The position numbers were made by a program, and so were the translations under genes. Below, in pieces: positions 22,893 through 34,437 of a stretch of 64,000 nt of DNA. How positions within the stretch are numbered: position 1 is the first letter of the stretch; every line of letters begins with the position of its first letter. This stretch comes from Camellia lanceoleosa (taxonomy: Eukaryota; Streptophyta; Magnoliopsida; Ericales; Theaceae), in contig CM045761.1 in assembly GCA_025200525.1 (NCBI GenBank), forward strand, positions 56,569,438 through 56,633,437, in the 5' to 3' direction. The notes under the pieces were generated by a model. It did no database searches. It saw only the letters and a list, made by a program, of their open reading frames with translations, and was not told the DNA's origin.

Positions 22893-24185
22893 TGTTGGAC
22901 AATCTTCACTGTATTTAAATAAATTAAATTCTGTTGTGTACTAAACAACAACCAGAATAAAAAGAAATAAAGGAAATGAGAGAATTTGTTTGATTACAAA
23001 AATCAAACTCGAAATAAAAATAAATAAATAAAAAACAGATTTTATTTTGTTACAATAACAAAATTCAAATGTGATTTAAACAAATAATAATAACAGTGAA
23101 AATAAATTAAATAACTTACTTGATTTAATTTGTTCGAATTATAAACTGATCAAGTCTAGTGTTTGACACTGTGTCCTTAAGACAGATTCGTCCTCTCCGC
23201 GGTGCTTTCAGAATTTGGACATTTATCTCCCAGGATGAAATGATCTACTACAAACAATAGCAGCACTACAAATTGTTTGCCTTACGAACACATTAAGTGT
23301 TTACACTCTTTCTTTCATAAATTAAATGCAGCAAAATGTAGAGAGATTTATAGCAGAGGATGGAGTACGAAAATTGGAGTAAAATCCAAATGGGAGGCTA
23401 GTCTATTTATAGATGTAAAGGTGGCTGCTGGTTTTGAATTGAACAGGTATGAAACCTGTTGGTTTTGAATTCAAACATATTTGAATCTGTTGGGTTATAT
23501 TTCAAACAGATAACAAAAACGGGAAGGGCCCTGTTTGGATGTACAAAAAAACCAAACCTTTTCCCTGTTTGGGTGTGCAATAATACCAGACTGGTTTATT
23601 TCGGAAAGGACCTTGTTTGGATGTATAGAAAAACCAAACTAGTTTATTTTCGGTTTTATTTTATACAAAATAAAATTAAATTCAAATGTTTTTGGCCCAA
23701 AAAGATTAGTATTGGGCTGAACAAGCCCAACCCAACCACACATCCGCGCCCAAGCCTGCTGACGGCACGACGGACGGAGGCAGCCAGCGTGGTGATTTTT
23801 GGGTCCAATGGGTCTAGCTCATTTTGCTCATAACCTCTCCCTCTAAAACACTTGGGTACCCCTTGGAGCACACCCCAAGTACCAAACCCATGCCTTATAA
23901 ACCCATTCAAAACTTCCCATCAAATTAATGTAGGACAAGCCTTATTCAATATCTTTAAGGATTTTTCACAAAAACTCCATTTCCATGGAGCACACTTTGG
24001 TTTCAATTTCCCATTCACTCGGTAATGGTTTTGAGTAACCAAATATACCACGTAAATCACAACGCGGCATAGAACGCGTTACCACTTTGACCCGTGAAAA
24101 TCGACGCACGGGGCCCACCTAAAAAATAGACCAAACTTAGAAAAAAATTCTGATTTTATCCAGAATTTTATAACCATTTCCAACA
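22893..24185 (-). repeat. 5' LTR of the copia element
   Basis: It is the partner of 14502-15743, with the same TGTTGGACAATC start and TTCCAACA end and about 50 bases longer. The sequence just inside it (22875-22892, gaattctgtcttaagat region) does not match the initiator tRNA-Met 3' end, so the primer site is not the usual one for plant copia elements. Confidence 0.95.
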
Positions 24186-24190
24186 GAATT

Positions 24191-26386
24191 ATGCGTCAAA
24201 TTGATGTTACCATTACGTGAAGGAAAATGTTTGGGTGTGTAAGGTGTATATTATATGTATTTGTGTAAATTCTCACAAATATATACAAATTATGATTTCT
24301 TAAATTTTTATGAGTTAACTTATATATGTTTGTAAAAACTTACTTGATTATGTGAGATAATTTACGTATATTTCTGAAATTTTTCACAAATTCATATGAT
24401 ATGCACTTACACACTTAAAAATTGCCCTTATAAGAATTGTGTCTGACGTGAAAGCCAAAATGTATTGCATGATAATTACTTTTTCATTATATTTTTTAAT
24501 AAATAAGATTTTTATAATATATATAATAAAGTAAGTGAATTTTCTAAAATATGTTAGAAATGTCTTACGTATCATTATGAACGGTGGTGATTAACTCAAA
24601 TTAACGGTGAAAATTGTTCCATTTAAAATGGAGATGTAATTGGATACATTAGTTGAGATGAACCCAATAAAAGGTATCTACTCTAATGACTGAATTCAAA
24701 TTTTGAAACTTTTTTATACCTAAGAAAACAAGTGAGACCCTTTTTAAAGAATTCTCACAATTTTTAAAGTGATTCATACCATTTATAATGTATGAAGCTT
24801 ATTTATATATGTATAAAACCTACATCATAAATGATGTGAATTACTTTAAGAATTATGTAATCTTTCAAAAAGGCATCTCCATCATTATTGTTATACATAT
24901 TCCTATTTCAACTTTCTCTTCTGTTCAATTACATCCATTCATTCATTCATTCATATTCTCTCTCTCTCTCTCCCTCCCTCCTTTACGCGTGAGTTAGAAT
25001 ACAATGTGTAATTTTGTTTAAAAACATTATATACAATAATGTGTCAAATTAAATATTTATTATAGTGTTTTTAAATTTCAAAAATATTACTAATAAATAT
25101 TTTGTACAAGTTTCATATATTTAAATTTTATGTAAATTATTTTTTATGTTATATTTGGTAGACCAATTAAAAATTTTATTGCCTATATGACATAAGATTT
25201 AAAAAATATTGAACATTAACCATTTTTTTTCTTCATTTTGTTCAATTTTATCCTTTTTTTATTTTTTATTTTTTTTTAATTTATTTATTTTTTTACACAT
25301 AGATTGTAATAGCTATTAATGGTTACTAAAATGGCTCTTGAAGCCTATTACTTCTATTTTCATGACTAGTCTATGCTGTTAAACTAGTCACTTTTTTTTG
25401 GATTTTTCTTAAGTGTGCAACTTACACCTTCCACTTACACATTTTGTGTTGCTGTCCTGTTTTATGTTTATACCTTCCACTTACACATTTTATGTTAGTT
25501 GCATATGGTGTGCAACCTTAAGGGGTTGCACACCATAACAGGACTCCTTTTTTTTAGTGCTTTCTACTTCTGCAACATTTAAAAAAAAAATAAATGATAA
25601 ACTAGTCAGAAGGAAAATGATCCATGTCCACAAAAGCATCTTTTTATAGACACTAGTCAGTAAGAGTTTAGTGTTAAGTAAGTGAACAGATTCTTACCAG
25701 TAAAAGCCTATGAGGGGGTGCTTTTGTAAGAATGTAGCATGACTGCTTCTAAGAATAAATGGCTATGGTCTAATAATAAGTGATTGGTTTATTAATTTTT
25801 TTGTAAATTAGTGAGAGGTCTTTGTATATGTTTGTGTAAGAGTTTAAGAATAACAAAAATTAGTTTGTAGTTAAAGTCTCAAAGATTTGAAATTTTAAAA
25901 GGATAAGGACAAACTTTGACAAACATAGACCAAAATACTCTTTTAATCGTTAAAATCTTAATTTTTTTTCTTTAACTTTAACCAGCCGTCTCTCTCTCTC
26001 TCTCTCTCTCTTCTCACAATCTATCTATGATGCTACTTCTACTGTATCTTTGGCGTCGTCACCACATCCACTGGAGTTCATATACCAAGGTTCATTCTTT
26101 TTCTCTCTCTTTTAGCCACATCTATCGACACTCTGACCATCGATGCCTAACCATTACTGACAATCTCTTTCTTCAATCTATGCATAAGTCTAGTATGTTT
26201 TGCTTTCTCTTCGGTCGCTTTGTTTCATTATCGTTGATTTGTGCACAAATCTGATGTAGGAGTTTTAAATTTATTTTCTCTCATATGCTCTCTCCCTCTG
26301 TCTCTTTCTACTATTTTCTCTATATACTTGTGTTGCTCTGTATACTGAAACACAAAATTTTTGTTTATGTTTTTCTATGTATTAAA

Positions 26387-26418
<32 letters not shown>

Positions 26419-27376
26419 AAAAATAAAAATAAAATTGTCTCAGTGTTAAAACATAATTTTCTGTGTTGAAACAAAATTTTCCCTATGTTCTTATGTTTTT
26501 CTCTATTTTGAAACACAGAATTTTGTATTTTTCTGTGTTAGAAACATAAAATTTTATTTGTCTCTATGTTTTTCTTTGTGTTGAAACAAAATTTTCTGTA
26601 TGTTAAAATAGAATTTTCTTTGTATTTCTGTGTGTTTTCTCTGTGTTGAAATACAAAATTTTCTCTGTTGAAACATAATTTTCTCTATGTTATTTTCTCT
26701 GTGTTACTGTGTTTTTTCTCTGTGTCTCTATATTGAAACACAGAAAAATTAATATGTGTTACAATAGATTAAATTTCATTATTTGGATTGAAGATTTTCC
26801 TTAAACTACATATTTTTGTGTTGGGGATCTCGTTAAATTTCGTTTTTGACATTTTTTTATTATATATTTTTCCTTTTCAATTAAAAAGTTTATTGCATTT
26901 GAACAAAGAAATTTTGCAGATCAACAAAAACTATACTACAACTAAGAAATTCATGAATTTTATAGAGAAATTTCATTAACTGAATACAGTGAATTTTCAC
27001 TGAGTTAGTGAAATTTCACTATGTTGAAGAGTTGCCGGAAAGTTGTCACCAACACCGGTGCTATCATTGGCGGCCAATGGTGGTTGGAGGTGACATTGGT
27101 AGGAAGAGGTGGTAAAGCAATACAACAACATTAGGGGTAGTTTTGTCTAAAAATAAGTTAATGTCCTCAAATTACACGTAAATTTTTTTTTTTTTTTTAT
27201 ATTCTTTTAAAGTAATATGGGAAAATTATTTATAAGTCATATTAGGGAGACTTATGCTATATATAGTCCTACTAAAAAATTTATGTTCCCATAAGTCCTG
27301 TGGGAAGTTTGTTGACACATTTACCCTCAATATTAGTTGTTAATATCATAAATAATATTAAAACCATATATAGGAA
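24191..27376. other. AT-rich intergenic spacer with microsatellites
   Basis: No gene is supported here. It contains (TC)n runs near 24959 and 25988, an (AC)n run at 26391-26412, and many loose repeats of 'aaattttctctgtgttgaaac' at 26330-26740. A hairpin near 25505-25540 has 12-bp arms (tggtgtgcaacc/ggttgcacacca). It sits within a region whose ends carry gtcctgtt/aacaggac, perhaps a small foldback element. Confidence 0.5.
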
Positions 27377-27518
27377 ATTGAATGTTACCATAGATCATAT
27401 CTATGTAAACGTAACGTAACGTAACGTGACACCTATATAAACGTAACGTGACACCTGTACATAACGTAACACCTACATAAACGTAACGTGACACCTATGA
27501 TCTATGGCAACATTCAAT
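27377..27518. repeat. Hairpin enclosing an ACGT tandem array at the left end of the pararetrovirus-like sequence
   Basis: Arms at 27377-27399 and 27496-27518 are inverted copies, 22 of 23 bases. Between them lie about four units of roughly 17 to 23 bases built on ACGTAACGTGACACC followed by TATATAA or similar. The right arm, read on the + strand, repeats the start-codon region of the coat-protein-like ORF located at 33294-33316 on the other strand. Confidence 0.85.
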
Positions 27519-28194
27519 ATAACCGCGGAAGTAGCATACAAAATAAAGGAGATGGATTACGAAATCAAAGATGAACTAATTTAAACAAAGAATTGGAATG
27601 CACAAACCAAAATATAATTCAAGTCATAATATATTAAAACATTTAATTGATACAGAAATAACTTGCACTTACAATTGTTGTAATCTGCAAGGATCTTTAA
27701 TTGGTACAGAACATGGGAATGGGAAAGTAAACCTCACTCGAATCATCTTTCTTACAAACTGAAGGGTTGAAGAAAAGAAGGTGTCAGTGATTACAAACAA
27801 TTACAAATATATAGAAAATAAAATTAACTATGCAAAGATGTGAATCGAGATCATGCAACATGTGAATCGAACTATGCAAAGATGTGAATCTGGGAACTAT
27901 GCAAAGATGTGAATCGGGAACTATGCAAAGATGTGAATCGTTGAATGATGAAGGCACTGGTCAGATTGAAGAAGAAAGGTATTGTCGGTTGCTTTTGATT
28001 GATTGAATAGTGGAGCATGTGAATAAAGGAATCGAATATAAATATAAATTGACAAATTTTCTCAAAAGAGTATTGATTGAAGTCAATTTTATATTTATAA
28101 AGAATCCTATGTTGATTATTTCAAGCAAATGGGTCTGAGCATCTTGAAACTTCGGGGCGATCCAGTTGATTGGTTGATTCTTCAACTGCTTGAA
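27519..28194. other. Non-coding 3' part of the pararetrovirus-like region, with 25-bp repeats
   Basis: No supported gene is present. At about 27827-27941 four to five copies of 'actatgcaaagatgtgaatcg' follow each other with a period of about 25 bases. Just after the hairpin (27519 onward) the + strand briefly continues the coat start region, then diverges. Confidence 0.5.
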
Positions 28195-29774
28195 TTAGCC
28201 GAATTGCTCTTGAATCGGCTGGACCGTAGGAGATTGTTCATTCTTTGATTGGGCTTGGGCCTGATCTACGAGGAGACGGGCCATCTGGAGCAGCTGATCA
28301 CTAGTGGATCCAGGTTGAACAATGGGCTGAGCAGGAGGTGAAATGGGCTTAGCTTTTGATTTGGATTTTGACTTGGGCTTTGAATGAGCCTTAGGCTGGT
28401 CCAGAACTATTGGAATTTTGGACTTTCCTTTGGATCTAATCTTGGATGATTTGGGCTTGGAGCCACTAGATGAGGGGCTGCCAAGATTGACTGGAGGAAG
28501 ACTGGGCTGACTTCCTTGACTGATTGCAGCAGTTGGGTTCTGCTGGGCTTTGACTATTGCAGGAGTTGGAGCACAAGTATCAGGAGGAAATTCCTCATAA
28601 ACAATTTCAATAATCCTGGGCACATTGAACTTAGCCCACCATTTAACTGAGTGTTGTCGAATAATTATGTTATCATCAATTCCATAATGCCATTTGAATA
28701 TCCATGGAATTTTGTATTTGGATATAAAAGTGAGCAATATAGGAAATTGTTTTTGATGAGCGATGAATGGGTAGCAATGACAAAGTATGCAATTGTTTCA
28801 TTAAGGGAACTTGGGAGAATATACGAAATGGGGCCATAATGAGTCCACCATCTCGAAAACCGGGTTGGTAACTCGGATTTGAATTTTGATCAAAGGAGAT
28901 AAACCAGGAGTGACTGAATGACTCATTTTGCACAGAACAATTTGAACCAAGCATCAACATAATCATGGTAACTATATTGAATAGAGTGGCCGGGGAGATC
29001 ACGAAGCGATTAGGATTTCCCATTCGCTAAAGAAACAATGTTGTGAATATAAAGTGAATGGTATAGGATCTTATAAGCATATACTCGATCTGAATGGGTT
29101 TGATCAAAATGGAGCGGTGGTTGAGCAGATATCTTTGTAATAAGAGAGGTTTTTCTCCGAGGTGAAGAAATGAAATGACATCGAGCCAAAATGGAATTGA
29201 GCAATTTCATTAATGGTTTGACTTCTGGGTGACTAGGTTCTTTGTAGAACAAAGTTAGTAACATGTGATTTGGTGTACTCAGTTCGGGATGGGCGAACCT
29301 GGTTAATTGGAAGCGGAGTAACTGAAGCTGTTTGGCTTGAAGCAAAAGGATCATTAGCCAATGCAGAGGAGTAATCAGGACGGTGAATAGTACCAAGAGT
29401 ATGGTAACGGTTTACTAAGTCAATGGATTTGGCTGGCGCCAAAGGAGGAGGAACTATAAGTTGATTAGGTTTACTGGAACTAGAAGAGGGGACCAAAGCC
29501 TTGGAAGGAGGCCTTGGACGAGACATCTGTGGAATAGGAAACAAAGATTAGCAACCATAAAGAAGATCTAAATAATTACGGTAATAAAATAGATCATTAT
29601 AATAATTATGGCGTAATTGCGTTGAGCTTGTAATCGGTGGTGAAGAATGTATTGGGCTCTTTTAGTAGTAGGTCCGGGTGATTTAAGGCGGTTAATGCGG
29701 TTAACTTGTTTGATCGGGGTTTGGAAATGGGCAATTTGGGTTTTAACATAGGAAATATGTGGAGTAGCACTCAT
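28195..29774 (-). pseudogene. Downstream ORF of the pararetrovirus-like sequence, unknown function
   Basis: Several frames follow one another on the - strand after the RNase H: 29774-29568, 29544-29233, 29396-29010, 29023-28676 and 28737-28195. Read together they look like one or two former proteins broken by frameshifts. The first begins MSATPHISYV and overlaps the end of the RNase H ORF by a few bases. The second begins MSRPRPPSKA and has a Ser/Pro-rich start. A central globular part is followed by a Lys/Ser/Pro-rich, low-complexity tail (28195-28560) that could bind nucleic acid. I do not recognise the family. Some plant endogenous caulimovirids have a second downstream ORF of unknown role, which fits its position. 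Confidence 0.55.
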
Positions 29775-30451
29775 CCCTTACCCCCCTGTAAAAATTCCCA
29801 GGTAAGAAAATCTGGCAGGGAATTGTGACAACCAAGTATATAAGTAATGTCAAAATCAAAAATACTTAAAATAGATTGCCGGTGCAAAATTTGTTTACTA
29901 GCAAGATTTTGAACATCTTTTTCCAAAACATATTTAGTGATTTGCAATCGACTAAGTAAGAATTTTTGATTTAAAATATCATCTTGAAATTTTTGAATAC
30001 ATAAAACAGTAGATAAAATTTCTTTTTTAATAGTACTATAATTTAATTGTGCTTTATTCCAGACACCAGAATGATAGCGAACAATTTGTTCAGATGACTG
30101 GGGAGTGACCTTCTGGAGTAGAATGCCACCATAACCAATATCAGAAGCATCAGTTTGAATAATTTTGAATGAGTCCTCAGTAGGAATACCAAGACAAGGA
30201 AGGGACTTAACATATTGTTTGACTTGTTGAACAACAGCAGTATGAGCAGAAGACCAAGGAGGAGGATTATCCTTTAACCTATCGAACAATGGTTGACAGA
30301 TTTTCCTAAGGTCTTTATAAAATTCAGCAATGTAATTGAGAGATCCTAAAAACCGTTGTAATTGGGTTTTATCAAGAATTTCATCAGGAAATTTAGACGC
30401 AAAACTCAATAGAGCGACTAATTGGGAGAATAGTATTATGGTGAATATCAT
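29771..30451 (-). pseudogene. RNase H and RT connection of the pararetrovirus-like sequence
   Basis: The segment starts in the RT thumb (KTQLQRFLGSLNYIAEF) and runs into RNase H with IIQTDASDIGYGGIL, which contains the catalytic Asp. It ends shortly after LPDFLTWEFLQ, similar to the usual polyprotein end in caulimovirids. The open frame is continuous here. It is separated from the catalytic RT piece by a stop and frame change at 30452-30460. Confidence 0.8.
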
Positions 30452-30454
30452 AAC

Positions 30455-31720
30455 CTAAAAACCTAACTTTAGTTTGAAACAATTTAATCTTAGGGCGTAA
30501 ATGACTAAACCATGACTTTTAATAGTATAAAAGAATGCGCTTAAATGTTTCCAATGTTCACTAATGGATTTGGAAAAGATTAATATGTCATCAATGTAAA
30601 CAATTGAAAAATGACTAAATGGATTGAATATTTCATTCATTATGTTTTGAAATTCACTAGGAGCATTTTTTAATCCAAATGGCATGACATTCCATTCATA
30701 TTGACCAAAAGGTGTATTAAATGCAGTTTTATATCTATCTTTAGGATGAATTTGGATTTGCCAAAAACCACTTTTTAAATCAAATTTACTAAAAATAACA
30801 CGGTGATTAAGTCGCTTTAATTAGGTCTTTTTATTGGGAATAGGATATCTAATCCATTCAAGAACAGCATTTAATGGTTTATAATTAATAACTAGGCGAG
30901 GAACACCTCGTTCTAATTCAGCATTTTTATTAACATAAAAAGCAGGACAAGACCATGGTGATTTGCTGGGACTAATAATTCGATTTTTTAATAATTCATT
31001 AATTTCTTTTTTACACATTTCTAACAATTCATGATTCATTTGAATAGGTCGGGATTTAGTAGGTATTTGTCTTTCATGAAAACCTTTAATATATGGTAAA
31101 GTAACAACATGCTTTTTTCTATGCCAAAATGCAGTGGGTAAAGATGAGCAAACAGTTGATTCAAGTTTTAATTTAAAATCATTAATTTGAGAAATAAGAA
31201 CTGGATCAGTTAACTGTTGATCAATTCTTTTATAATTAATTTCTTCTTTAAGAAAATTAATATGTCGAGTTAATCGGTTAATAGTATGAGTAATAGAACA
31301 ATCTTGTAATTGATTTAATTCTAATGGTTCAGGTGGAAACAAGAATTTAAATGTGACAGGATGTCCTAAAACATGAGTGGTAATTCCTTCAGTAGAAGTG
31401 GTAAATGGATATAATAATGATATAAATGGTGTACCTAAAATGATTCTATCAGTCATGTTTTTGACTAAAACAAATGTAGTTTTGAAACAAACATTATTTT
31501 GACAAACATGTACTTTAGGTAATTTATATTTAATATGCATTTTACTACCATTAGCAGAGGTCAATTTCTCTAGGCATTTGTGATAATATTTAGTAGGAGT
31601 AATCCTTCTTGAATACAGTTTAAATCAAGACCGAGATCAATTAAAGCAACTAGGTCTAATTCAAAATCTTCAACAATGATTTTAATTCTTGAATACCATT
31701 TTGCATATAGATTTTATTAA
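30455..31720 (-). pseudogene. Aspartic protease and reverse transcriptase of the pararetrovirus-like sequence
   Basis: 31564-30821 carries the region after the protease active site (VKNMTDRIILGTPF) and the RT N-terminal blocks (CKKEINELLKNRIISPSKSPWSCPAF in part, then VPRLVINYKPLN). 30685-30455 carries the catalytic box YIDDILIFSK in an otherwise clear frame. The protease active site lies upstream near 31640, in another frame. There it reads Asp-Leu-Gly where the family has Asp-Ser/Thr-Gly, so the site looks lost. About 135 bases between the two RT pieces are out of frame. Confidence 0.8.
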
Positions 31721-32311
31721 GTAAATTTAATCTTTTATCGTCAAGGTTAGCGATTGAGATCGATTATCAAAAATAAGTTTATCCGGATTTGTATGATCGA
31801 TTCAGGATCGAATTATGTTACGATTGATGAGGTGATCTTTGGATTAGGTTGAAAATCATTTAAATTTTGTTTAAGTTTAATATTGATGATTTCATTTTCT
31901 AATTTATTATCTTTATTCGAAGTTCTTTGATAGTTTGTTTAATTTGATTGATTTCAAATTGTAAATCTTGAAGTGTAACTTCTTTAGTTTTATTTTTAAA
32001 TTTTTCCAAAGTTTTAGACAAACTAATTATAGGTTTATTAACCTTAGGTTTAGTTTACGATTGAAGCATTAAGCCTTTCAATTTATCAATATATTGTTGT
32101 TTTAGTTGAGGATCTTCTAATTTACTAATTAAATCGATTAAAGCGATTCTTCTTGAGTATGTTTGGTAAGAACGTAAATTTGTTTAACGAGGTTTACAAC
32201 AAACATCAAGACAAGCCAAAGTAATTTGATTATCTGAATCAGAATGATTATTATCAGAAGAGGAACTAGATGTAGTTGGAGGAGTAGAAGAGGAATCATT
32301 ATCAGATTGAT

Positions 32312-33330
32312 TTAATTGGAAGATTTCAAATAATTGAATTTTGGATTCTTCATTAATTTGGAGTTGATTAACTCGTCTTTGAGTTTGTGTTTCTCTTTAC
32401 ATTTATTAGCATAATGACCCTTTTGTCCACAGTTATAGCATGTAATATCTTTATTAGATTTTGATTTCGGATGTGATTTAGATTTGTAATATTTCTTTTT
32501 GGGTTTAGTATAAAATTTATCATTCGATTTGGAAGATGAATAAGGCTTCTTGGATTTATTATAATATTTTGATTTATGTTTTGAATATTTGTGTGATTTC
32601 CTACGAGAGGGTGCAACGAGGTAATCCATATTGTTCTAAAAATTACCTAATTCATATTTAGCTTTATGTTTATCTTTAGAGGCTTTTTGACTAAGTTTTA
32701 GGTCAATACACATTTTAAACCTTCTTTTTGAATAGTACTAATTATATCACCATATGTTAAATTATCATATTCAATAACACCAGAGGGTGACTAAGAACAT
32801 CTCGTATTTTATGAGCAAATAAACTAGGTAATCCATTAATAAATTTTTCTTTCCGAGAATGATTTAGTAGTCTTCTCTTAGCATAACTCGAGAGGTGAAA
32901 ACATCTTTATACCATCCAAATCACTTAAGGTTGGACAAGTAAGATTCTTGAGTTGATCATGTATGCGAGAATATATATTAGTTGGGGTACCAATAAAATG
33001 TCTAATAATTGTATAAATTAATTGGTTAATACCATCATGTTGGCAACATCCTAAATTTTCATCAAATATAGGTAATCCTTGATCATCAGTTTGGTTAGCA
33101 TAGATGATGGAGTCTCGTTGGGTGTCAGTTAAATATTTTTCCCACCAAGATTTGAGTTGACCAGTAAAACCAGTAGTAATTAAATTTACAATTTCAGGTT
33201 GAGTATATTGGGGATAGTTAGAGAGATAACTATTCGAGACCATAGATAAATGATTTAATTTTTGGAGGAGTTGATCTCCACTAAGACCATCAAATTGAAT
33301 GTTGCCATAGATCATATTTATATGAAACAT
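32312..33330 (-). pseudogene. Coat-protein-like region with zinc knuckle of the pararetrovirus-like sequence
   Basis: 33330-32878 holds a capsid-like part with a WWEKYLTDTQR block and a C-terminal block LKNLTCPTLSDL typical of caulimovirid coat proteins. The continuation at 32877-32780 (FINGLPSLFAHKI) is in another frame. 32629-32312 holds a Lys/Ser-rich stretch and an intact CCHC knuckle, CYNCGQKGHYANKC. At least two frameshifts separate these pieces. 31721-32311 is further broken coding sequence with many stops. Confidence 0.75.
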
Positions 33331-33518
33331 AACGTGACACTAACATAAGCCAACAACATTTTCACATTCAATTTAAAAAAATAAATCTCATTAAGTTTGT
33401 GAAACGTAACGTGACACGTTACGTTACGTTTATGTAGGTGTCACGTTACGTTTATATAGGTGTCACGTTACGTTACGTTTCGTTTATGTATGTGTCACAT
33501 CACGTTACGTCTATGTAG
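33294..33518. repeat. Right ACGT repeat array with 23-bp perfect palindrome
   Basis: Units of GTGTCACGTTACGTTTATATAG and variants occupy 33410-33518, the reverse complement of the units at 27408-27495. At 33403-33425 the array turns round: 11 bases (aacgtaacgtg), one A, then the exact reverse complement. 33294-33316 is the coat-region phrase that also forms both arms of the left hairpin. The array lies just upstream of the coat-like ORF, where a promoter or leader would be. ACGT cores are bZIP-type binding sites in plants, so an enhancer role is conceivable (inference). Confidence 0.8.
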
Positions 33519-34027
33519 GATCTTGTGGAATACATTCCTATCTAAATAGGACTTGAGACTCTATAAGAAATTACACAAGACTTAGCCTAGCAAAAGTGTC
33601 TGAAAAATGACTTATAAATAAGTCTCCCAATATTAATAGAGACCTTAAAAAAAAAAAAAAAATCCTTTTTAATTATTATTTATTTAATTTTTGCATAAGT
33701 TCCAATGTAATATATTTGTATTCTTTTATTCTTTTTAGAGCATGAAACTCTTTTAAAGTTTCGCTCTAATCATTTTTACATAGAAACAATACGATAAGTT
33801 CCTTTAAGCACGAGTCATAACTAGTGTATATATATATACACACAACAAAATTCAAAACACAACCTAAAATGACTCGTATAGACACTCCATACTTTAATAT
33901 CAAGATACACTTTAATAATATAGTATTGTATATGTATATATATGTATATATATATATATCTGTATTTTCAATAACATATTAGTAAAAGTATTATAGAAAT
34001 GCATTCAAGTCAGTATCAATTAAGTTT
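33519..34027. other. AT-rich spacer
   Basis: No gene is seen. A homopolymer A-run (33645-33661) and a (TA)n-rich stretch (33925-33960) are present. Confidence 0.5.
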
Positions 34028-34437
34028 GGGAAAATTACAAAAAAATAAAATATAAATCTTAGGATTTGACCTTTATAACAAATTAAATCTTAAGTTTTAA
34101 ATTTTATCAAGTTAAATCCTAAACTTTTAATTTGTTTTTAATCTAAACCATTTGCCTATTTTTATTAAGAAAAATTAATTTAAAAAAATAGTATTTTAAT
34201 CATTAAACTCAATGAAAAAGACATTTTAGACATTTTATATACATCTACATTGAGTTTAATGACTAAAAATACTCTTTTTTTTGTAAGTTTTACATAACAA
34301 AAATAAGCAAATAATTTAGATTGAAAATAAATCAAAAGATTGAGATTTAAATTGATAAAATTACAAACTCAGAGTTTATTTTGTGACAAGATTCAAATAC
34401 TATAATATTTGATATTTTTTATTTTATTTTTTATCTT
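34028..34437. mobile_element. Foldback (MITE-like) element with long inverted repeats
   Basis: The left arm, from gggaaaattac at 34028 to about 34190, is matched in inverted orientation by about 34270-34437. Shared phrases include aattttatcaa.ttaaatc and aatctaaa.catttgc.tattttt. A central inverted pair, attaaactcaatg/cattgagtttaat, continues the symmetry. There is no coding sequence. A related left half occurs at 61398-61610. Confidence 0.7.

Larger units (their letters stand above)
14502..24185 (-). mobile_element. Ty1/copia LTR retrotransposon, complete but inactive
   Basis: Two LTRs (14502-15743 and 22893-24185) flank gag, protease, integrase, reverse transcriptase and RNase H in that order on the - strand, which is the copia order. 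The 5-bp target duplication is perfect: GAATT at 14497-14501 and 24186-24190. A solo gypsy-type LTR interrupts the protease region. Stops and frameshifts occur in gag, integrase and RT, so the copy cannot make a full polyprotein. Without the nested insert the element is about 7.5 kb. 15744-16514, between RNase H and the 3' LTR, is non-coding except for the polypurine tract. Confidence 0.95.
27377..33518 (-). mobile_element. Endogenous caulimovirid-like (pararetrovirus) sequence, degenerate
   Basis: On the - strand the order is coat-protein-like region, zinc knuckle, aspartic protease, reverse transcriptase, RNase H, then a further ORF of unknown role. There is no integrase and there are no LTRs. 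The RT/RNase H sequence (YIDDILIFSK; FLGSLNYIAEFY; PPPWS) and the coat block KEKFINGLPSLFAHK fit the Caulimoviridae better than gypsy or copia. No movement-protein region was seen upstream of the coat region. Stops and frameshifts break every part, so it is a non-functional old copy. Both ends carry related ACGT repeat arrays in opposite orientation. The host relationship and genus cannot be set from sequence alone. Confidence 0.75.
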
